NCBI RefSeq assembly: GCF_963678975.1
Contig: NC_089272.1
Coordinates: 58,419,574 to 58,483,573 of the forward strand
DNA length: 64,000 nt
Source of the DNA: Dysidea avara
Lineage: Eukaryota; Porifera; Demospongiae; Dictyoceratida; Dysideidae
Reading direction: 5' to 3'
Below the pieces are notes generated by a model. The model saw only the letters and a list, made by a program, of their open reading frames with translations. It did not search any database and had not been told where the DNA came from. The number at the start of each line of letters is the position of its first letter. The first letter of the stretch is position 1. The translations under genes were made by a program, and so were the position numbers. This document shows positions 57,255 through 64,000 of this stretch, one piece after another.

Positions 57255-58027
57255 CTGATATCTGGAACAGCAAAGAATGCATGTCAGTGCAACTAATAAA
57301 CAAAGTCATAAAATTGGGCCTTTTCACTGGTTTGTGCTTTCCTGGTGCATTCCTAATTAGTTCCTTTGAACTCTAATTGGCTAGTAATTTGGCCGTCTGT
57401 TTTCAAATACTGTAGTTTTAAAAGACAGCCAGATTACCAGCTAAAAGAAATTAATTAGGAATGTAGCAAGACTGAATGAAGAGAGCACAAGTCAATGATA
57501 CAGACCCTATGTTATAACGTGATATGCATGAGTGTTCCAAGTATCGGTTCTTTAGATTGCCAATATTACAGCACGGTACTTCATTGATTCACCTATTTTA
57601 CAGATAAACTGTTTTTGCATGGGACATAATGTGCCAATGCCAAAGTCTCATGCCAAACTATTTTGCATAATTGTAGGGATTACATTAACTGCATGGTGAT
57701 TCAGTACTAAAAGAAGTGTATGTAGACAGGACACAAAATAATACCCATACTACAGTTTATTATAACAGAATGTACCACATATAGTACATCGGTATCATTT
57801 TTTGCAAGAAATAATATATTTTTGTTAGATCTATTAATAATATAATTCTGAGGAAGATTTATCCCCTTTTAGCTAATGAAGGACAGTGTCAATTTCTCAG
57901 CTACTACTTTTTGCTGCACACATATGTTTTACTGTTACAATGTAACACAACACATTAAACAAGCAGTAAATATGGCAATAGTAATATTATTTTACAAAAT
58001 CCAAACACACAATTTCATAGTTTGTAA
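57255..58027. other. 3' flank of the TRIM-like gene
   Basis: Downstream of the NHL exon in minus-strand sense; the 3' untranslated region is probably here. On the minus strand AATAAT/AATATTA-rich sequence lies near 57960-58010. No clear polyadenylation signal chosen. Confidence 0.4.
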
Positions 58028-58889
58028 TTAACTGTTACTGCTGATAAATTGTAGTCTATTATTGTTGTACTCAGCAACATAAATAGTTCCAGTAGAGTCC
58101 ATGGCTATGCCACTAATACTCTTAAACTCTCCTTGTTGAGATCCCTTCTTCCCAAACTGATTGATTAATTGATGGGTGGGGCTCCATACTTTGATTCTGC
58201 TGCTATCACCATGACAGCCAGCTATGATGTGACCATCAGGGCTAACAGCAATGGCATATGGTCTGTCACATGTTATCCTACTAATAAAATTGCCAGTATG
58301 ACTGAAGAGACTAATGTGATTGCCATCAATGTCAGTGACTAATACTCTATTGCTAGTATCAATTGCTATTCTAATAGGATTCTGAAATTGTCCAGGGTTG
58401 GATCCTTTATTACCAAATTTAAATGCAAATTTATCATCTTGTTGGAATACCTGGACTCTAAAGTTCCACCTATCCACAACATACAGCATGTTATTGCTAC
58501 TGAAGACTAGCCCCCTAGGAATGTTAAACTGGCCATTGTTGTTCCCTATGATGTTACCAATTACTGATAAGAGTTTTCCTTGCAGAGAATACTTCTTGAC
58601 TTGATGACTACCCCAGTCACTAATAGCTATGATACCATCCTTACTAACTGCTACCCCATAGGGTCTATCCAATCTCCTGTAACCACTTCCCCATCCAATC
58701 ACTGACAACAGGGAAAAGTTACAGTCCAGCACAATTACACACTTCTTAGTAAAATCAGTAATAACTGCTTCACCATTCACTCCTATAGCAATATCAGTAA
58801 GACAACCAAACTCTTTCTCTCCATAATTGGTCACCACATGACAATCTTGCTCACTCATCTTGCTGTAATCTCTAAATACAACTGATATT
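58028..58889 (-). CDS. TRIM-like protein, last exon: NHL propeller
   Basis: CATTGTAG acceptor, phase 2 in, stop at 58028-58030. After SVVFRDYSKM it encodes six NHL-type blades: FGCLTDIAIGVNGEAVITD, RPYGVAVSKDGIIAISDWGS, IPRGLVFSSNNMLYVVDRWN, NPIRIAIDTSNRVLVTD, RPYAIAVSPDGHIIAGCHGD and SISGIAMDSTGTIYVAEYNN. A six-bladed propeller after a filamin domain is the TRIM2/TRIM3/TRIM71 arrangement, in which NHL binds RNA or protein partners. Joined to the filamin exon at 60631 the phase agrees (GSPHK|ISVVFRDY). The frame also continues left of the acceptor to 58984, but that part looks intronic. Confidence 0.9.
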
Positions 58890-60630
58890 CTACAATGGAA
58901 AGTTACATAACCTACTGTAACTTTACATTTCAATAACCACACATCACTTTGTACATGTATAGGAAGTTTAACAATCTGAAGCACCTAAGATAAAGCATGA
59001 GGACTTTGCAATTGGCTAGACCAAACATTACCTAAAAATCAGAGTGGACTTCATGGTGACTGTTTACTATTAAAATGATCATGTTTACAATGGCATGGTA
59101 AATTTATGGTCAATTTCAGCAAATCATTTTCTGTTTGATCATGTTATTTGCATTCGAACTGGTTAGCTACTGTATACACTATGAGTTCTGAAACTGTTAA
59201 AGTATACATTCAATTTATTCCCCTATTAAATTACATAGAGAATACATGGCTGCTCTATTAGAGTACATAAATCTGGTGATATGTCATAATCTTTAAAAAC
59301 CTGCATGAGTTTTGAGCATTAATAAAACCATGATCAGTTTAAATCCCTCTTTGGATAATAACAATTATTATGATACATTTGCCTATCCGTGCAAATCAGT
59401 TACAGCTTGTAGAGTTTTTTACAATTCACATAAGGAGAATTAAAAATGAAGTTTAATTTTACTGCTTATGAGTGTAACTATGCGATATACTGCACACAGA
59501 ATTATACCATATTCAACACAGTAAAGTTAGAAGCAGAATTTCAATAGAGAAAATATTTTGATGAATTTGGTGATTTAGTTACAAATTGTCCCTCTTACAG
59601 GTGTGAATTCTCAATAATATAGTTCATTAAATCTTCCAGCATCAAACATTAGTTTGCACTATATGTTACATTCCTTAGCTTATCTGTGCATACATATATT
59701 GTGTTGTGCAGTAAATCCAAAAAAGAATGAGTTATATGTCATAAAGAAAGTGTGGTGTCTGTGTGTTATAAATGAACTGAATCAGATGACATAATTATGT
59801 GACCAAATTTTGAAAATTGTTGATATACGCACACACACCAGTGAATTTCACTTTACACCATGAATGGATAGTCACATCAGTGCTCTACAACTTTGCACCA
59901 CAGCCATGCCATTGATTTGCTCAGGCTGCTTTTCACAAGTGTATTACTAGAGATGTGTGCCAGGAACCATCTGGCATCTTGTAATTCCACTGGCAAGCTG
60001 AAACACGAGACTAGAGACATGATTATGAACAGCCTTGGACAGTTTTCCAAATATTTTCTACATCCATGGCCACCAATAGAGTGACATGCTTGTGTTGTGT
60101 TATAGATACCGCCATGAAAAGAGATGCTCAAAATCGTGGTTATATCAATGGCTAGCTTGCCATGGATCAAAGTGTAATAAACACTATGGTTGGTTGTATT
60201 CACCAGGAAAATTTCAAACTCATAGCATATATTTTTGACCTTCCCAAGTTATACTGAATTAAAATGTTTAGAATTGCATATCTCATCACAATCTATTGAT
60301 GTGTGTAGATCAACAGCTTTCCCAAATTAGGTCACATATAATATACTGATGGTAAACAGACTGACCCATAGCAGAATCAAAGTTCCTTAATAAACTATGT
60401 AGCATAGTTTTCTTTAATTCTTGTACTTTTGCACCACACACACATATTATCTTTTATTATTTAATGAAAAAAATTGCTGCATATGTTTGTCTACATATTG
60501 TAAATAATTGTTGTGCATTTAAAAGTCATATATAAATCGATTTGAAAGCATTTTATAGGAGACACAACTGCTGCAATGATCCAACCAATCACTCACAAAA
60601 CACTCTAATAGAACACACACTATTATTAAC
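58890..60630. other. intron of the TRIM-like gene, nothing recognised
   Basis: One box remnant, CTGCTCTATTAGAGTACAT near 59250, and CACTCTAATAGAACACAC at 60600. The frames at 59877-60203 are open on both strands without domains. Confidence 0.45.
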
Positions 60631-61169
60631 TTGTGAGGACTGCCTGGGATGTGTTGTCCATCAACTACAGCTGACATCACATGATCTCCAAGTGTTGTGG
60701 GAGTGAAGGATACTGTGTAGTTTCCACCACTAATATCCTTGACTGGTCCTAAAAATATGGCCCCTGCAGTTTTTGTGACCACGGACACTTTTACTTCACT
60801 GCTCCTGTCATCAACAGTGTCACCATTGACATCTCTAAGCGTTACCATTAGTAATGACTCTTTGTTCATAACTGTCATTGCTGTAGGGAAGGTCACTTCA
60901 CACTTGCTGGGGTCCAGTGAGAATCTTCCCAACTTGTTCACCTCCTCACAAAGATGTTCCACTTCTACATACTCAACCTCTTTTTGCTCCATTACTGGTT
61001 CCAGTCTTGATCTTTTCTTCATTAACATCAGATGATCTTGTCGTTGCTCCAGTATCTTCCTCCTCCTAACCAGTTCAGGGGTAGTCACTCTGTTCTCTCT
61101 TGCTTTCTTCATAAGTTCCAGACAACTCTTTAGTTGTGTCCACAAAAGCACTAAATCTTCCAGCTGCAA
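60631..61169 (-). CDS. TRIM-like protein, coiled coil and filamin repeat exon
   Basis: The acceptor is ATATAG before 61169 or TTGCAG before 61163, both in the same frame; the donor is CACAA|GTTAAT, phase 2 out. Residues about 1-75 are a coiled coil rich in Leu, Lys and Glu (LEDLVLLWTQLKSCLELMKK, RRRKILEQRQDHL). About 80-178 form a filamin/ABP280 repeat: FSLDPSKCEVTFPTAM, LLMVTLRDVNGDTV, GGNYTVSFTPTTLGDHVMSA and IPGSPHK. Together with the NHL exon this gives 466 residues. RING and B-box exons would lie further right, where only repeats are visible before the window ends. The gene may be B-box/RING-less or continue beyond 64 kb. Confidence 0.85.
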
Positions 61170-61644
61170 CTATATGGTAGAACCAACAGCACAGTAATCA
61201 CTGACAATATGAACCATTGATAACTGAACAAAATGGATTAATTTTTATACATACATACCTCAGTTGAGACTCATGATTTTATGCACCGATTATGCCGTAC
61301 TGTTCAAAATTCTGCATTTTATGCTCGTCAATATTATTTGCTCAATACTTGCCTTAGCCCTCCACATTTTACTGCACTTCAAGAATGCATATATACTACA
61401 TAGCAAGGAGCAATTGAAGGGCAAGTCTAGCGCCAGTAACACTCTAGCTACCCACAGTAATTTTAGTTCAAATTGCAGTGGAACCTGTTAATCAGGACAT
61501 TTGAAAATGAAGAGAGCTGCGTAATCCGGACACTTGGCAAATGTATCAATGTATCCCTTTATACTTAAATGGATCTGGAAAATCAGGACACCTTGATAAT
61601 GTGGATACTTTGGTCTTCATATACAGATCCATTGTAAAGTTGTT
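61170..61644. other. intron or 5' flank; pogo-like end fragment
   Basis: GCAGTGGAACCTGTTAATCAGG near 61475 with ATCAGGACACCTTGATAATG near 61585 resembles pogo-type ends (CAGTGGAACCT), without a matched right end. No exon found. Confidence 0.4.
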
Positions 61645-64000
61645 GCAGTCTAATAGAACAGTCACCCTAATAAAGTATTCAGCTGCATTTATAATTTACT
61701 CAATTATATTACATTGCAAGTTATTCTGTAGGGAATTCAGCTACAAACAAGTCACCCTGTAGAGAGTTCAGCTAGAAGAAGTCACATTGTAGAGAGTTCA
61801 GCTACAAAGAAACTACCATGTAGAGAGTTCAGCTGCAAACAAACACCCTGTAGAGAACTCAACTACAAACAAATCGCCTGTAGAAAGATTAGCTAGAAGA
61901 AGTTACCTTGTAGGGAGTTCAGCTACAAACAAATCACCCTGTAGAGAGTTCAGCTACAAAGAAATCATAATGTAGAGAGTTCAGCTGCAAACAAATCATC
62001 CTGTAGAGAGTTCAGCTATGAAAAGATCACCCTGGAGAGAGTTCAGCTAGAAGAAGTCACCTTTTAGAGAGTTCAGCTACAAAGCAACCACCATGTAGAG
62101 AGTTCAGCTGCAAAAAAAATCAATCACTCTGTAGAGAGTTCAGCTAGAAGAAGTCACCTTGTAGAGAGTTCAGCTGCAAATAAATCACCCTGTAGAGAAT
62201 CCAGCTACAAACAAATCACCCTGTAGAAAGATCAGCTAGAAGAAGTTACCTTGTAGAGAGTTCAGCTACAAAGAAACCACCATGTAGAGAGTTCAGCTAC
62301 AAAGAAACCACCATGTAGAGAGTTCAGCTGCAAACAAATCACCTGTAGAGAGTTCAGCTAGAAACAAGTCACTCTGTAGAGAGATCAGCTAGAAACAAGT
62401 CACCCTGTAGAGAGTTCAGCTAGAAGAAATCACATTGTAGAGAGTTCAGCTACAATGAAACTCCCATGTAGATAGTTCAGCTGCAAACAAATCACCCTGT
62501 AGAGAACTCAGCTACAAACAAATATGCCCAGTAAAAATATCAGCTAGAAGAAGTTACCTTGTAGAGAGTTCAGCTACAAAGAAACCACCATGTAGAGAGT
62601 TCAGCTGCAAACAAATCACCTGTAGAGAGTTCAAGTCACCCTGTAGAGAGATCAGCTAGAAACAAGTCACCCTGTAGAGAGTTCAGCTAGAAGAAGTCAC
62701 ATTGTAGAGAGTTCAGCTACAAAGAAACTACCATGCAGAGAGTTCAGCTGCAAACAAATCACCCTGTAGAAAGTTCAGCTATGAACAGATTACCCTGTAG
62801 AGAGATCAGCTAGAAACAAGTCACCCTGTAGAGAGTTCAGCTAGAGAAGTTACCTTGTAGAGAGTTCAGCTACAAAGAAACCACCATGTAGAGAGTTCAG
62901 CTGCAAACATATCACCCAGTAGAAAGTTCAGCTATGAACAGATCACCCTGTTGAGAGTTCAGTTAGAAACAAATCATCCTGTAGAGAGATCACCTAGAAG
63001 TATCACCTTGTAGAGAGTTCAGCTACAAACAAGTCATCCTGTAGAGAGATCAGCTAGAAGAAGTTACCTTGTAGAGAGTTCAGCTACAAAGAAACCACCA
63101 TGTAGAGAGTTCAGCTGCAAACAAATCACCCAGTAGAAAGTTCAGCTATGAACAGATCACCCTGTTGAGAGTTCAGTTAGAAACAAGTCATCCTGTAGAG
63201 AGATCACCTAGAAGTATCACCTTGTAGAGAGTTCAGCTACAAACAAATCACCCTGTAGAGAGTTCAGCTACAAAGAAATCATCATGTAGAGAGTTCAGCT
63301 GCAAACAAATCATCCTGTAGAGAGTTCAGCTATGAAAAGATCACCCTGTAGAGAGTTCAGCTATAAGAAGTCACTTTTTAGAGAGTTCAGCTACAAAGCA
63401 ACCACTATGTAGAGAGTTCAGCTGCAAATAAATCACCCTGTATAGAATTCAGCTACAAACAAATCTCCCTGTAGAGAGACCAGCTAGAAACAAGTCACCC
63501 TGTAGACAGATCAGCTAGAAGAAGTTGCCTTGTAGAGAGTTCAGCTGCAAACAAATCACCCTGTAGAGAATTCAACTACAAACAGATAACCCTGCAGAGA
63601 GTTCAGCTAGAGTCAAGTCACCCTGTAGAAAGAATCCTGTAAAGAGTTCATCTACGTACAAGCAGATCACCCTGTAGAGAGTTCAGCTACATTTCAAGTC
63701 ACCCAGTAGAGAGATCAGCTGCAAATTATCCTGTGGGGATTAATTGACATGCAATAAATATATGCAAGAGTTCATAATATTATAATGAACTCTTGATATA
63801 TGCATTATATATATAATTTGTATATTTACTAATAAAATCAGAATGAGTTAAAGTATTTATAAAATCTGCTTCATCTTTTTCTTTTTCCTGTGGTAAAGAA
63901 AAATATATAGGTTAAAAAGCCCCAAAGCTGGCCATAGGCCGGCTTTGGGATATACAAATACAAAAAGAAGTGAAATCTAATCAAAAACAGCCAAGCTGTA
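61645..64000 (+). mobile_element. tandem-array element, copy 3 (cut by window end)
   Basis: It starts near GCAGTCTAATAGAACAGTCAC (box) without the long leader of copies 1 and 2. The ~30-31-bp monomer array runs about 61715-63735, and the right flank (TAATAAAATCAGAATGAG, CTTTTTCCTGTGGTAAAG, GCTGGCCATAGGCCGGC, CAGCCAAGCTGTA) continues past the window end. A TAGAGAGTTCATTATAAT-like inverted stretch at about 63765-63800 is specific to this copy. Confidence 0.75.

Noticed and set aside
58398..58604. Plus-strand frame opposite the NHL exon
   Set aside because: It is antisense to a clear NHL-coding exon.

Overview
The window is eukaryotic and metazoan. Genes are split by introns with GT-AG sites, the base composition is AT-rich, and two genes have animal domain architectures: an immunoglobulin/fibronectin-III (Ig/FN3) membrane receptor and a TRIM-like protein with filamin and NHL domains. 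A basal animal, most likely a sponge, fits the mix of long introns, short exons, many small transposons and an RT-endonuclease retroelement. The species is an inference.

Layout. 1-7.4 kb holds no recognised gene, only repeats: a Mutator-like MITE with a 9-bp target duplication, a tRNA-derived SINE copy and a pogo-like MITE. From 40.6 kb down to 7.4 kb the minus strand carries one large receptor gene. Fifteen exons can be joined with compatible splice phases: signal peptide, six Ig-like domains, two FN3 domains, a membrane-proximal domain, a transmembrane exon and a short tail. The chosen exons total 3,507 nt, an exact multiple of three (1,168 codons plus stop). Its introns hold two LINE fragments, two tandem-array elements, hAT-like MITEs, a SINE and a 4.4-kb composite transposon (35.36-39.74 kb) carrying an intact 868-codon reverse transcriptase/endonuclease ORF.

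41-57 kb is a duplication-rich area. Several blocks are repeated two to four times, with younger transposons inserted into individual copies. It also carries the 3' end of an inter-alpha-trypsin-inhibitor heavy-chain-like gene (46.1-46.5 kb, minus) whose two exons do not join in phase. At 58.0-61.2 kb the minus strand holds the last two exons of a TRIM-like protein (coiled coil, filamin repeat, six-bladed NHL propeller); its 5' part is not visible. The window ends inside a third tandem-array element.

The most unusual signal is a short box, GATCGAGATACTCTAATAGA followed by GCAGTCAC, often doubled. It recurs at more than 15 places inside structurally unrelated transposons (hAT-like MITEs with 8-bp duplications, a TIR family with 5-bp duplications, and the tandem-array elements). 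Transposon boundaries were read by eye from matching flanks. Where an exact target duplication is quoted it is visible in the sequence; superfamily names are inference.
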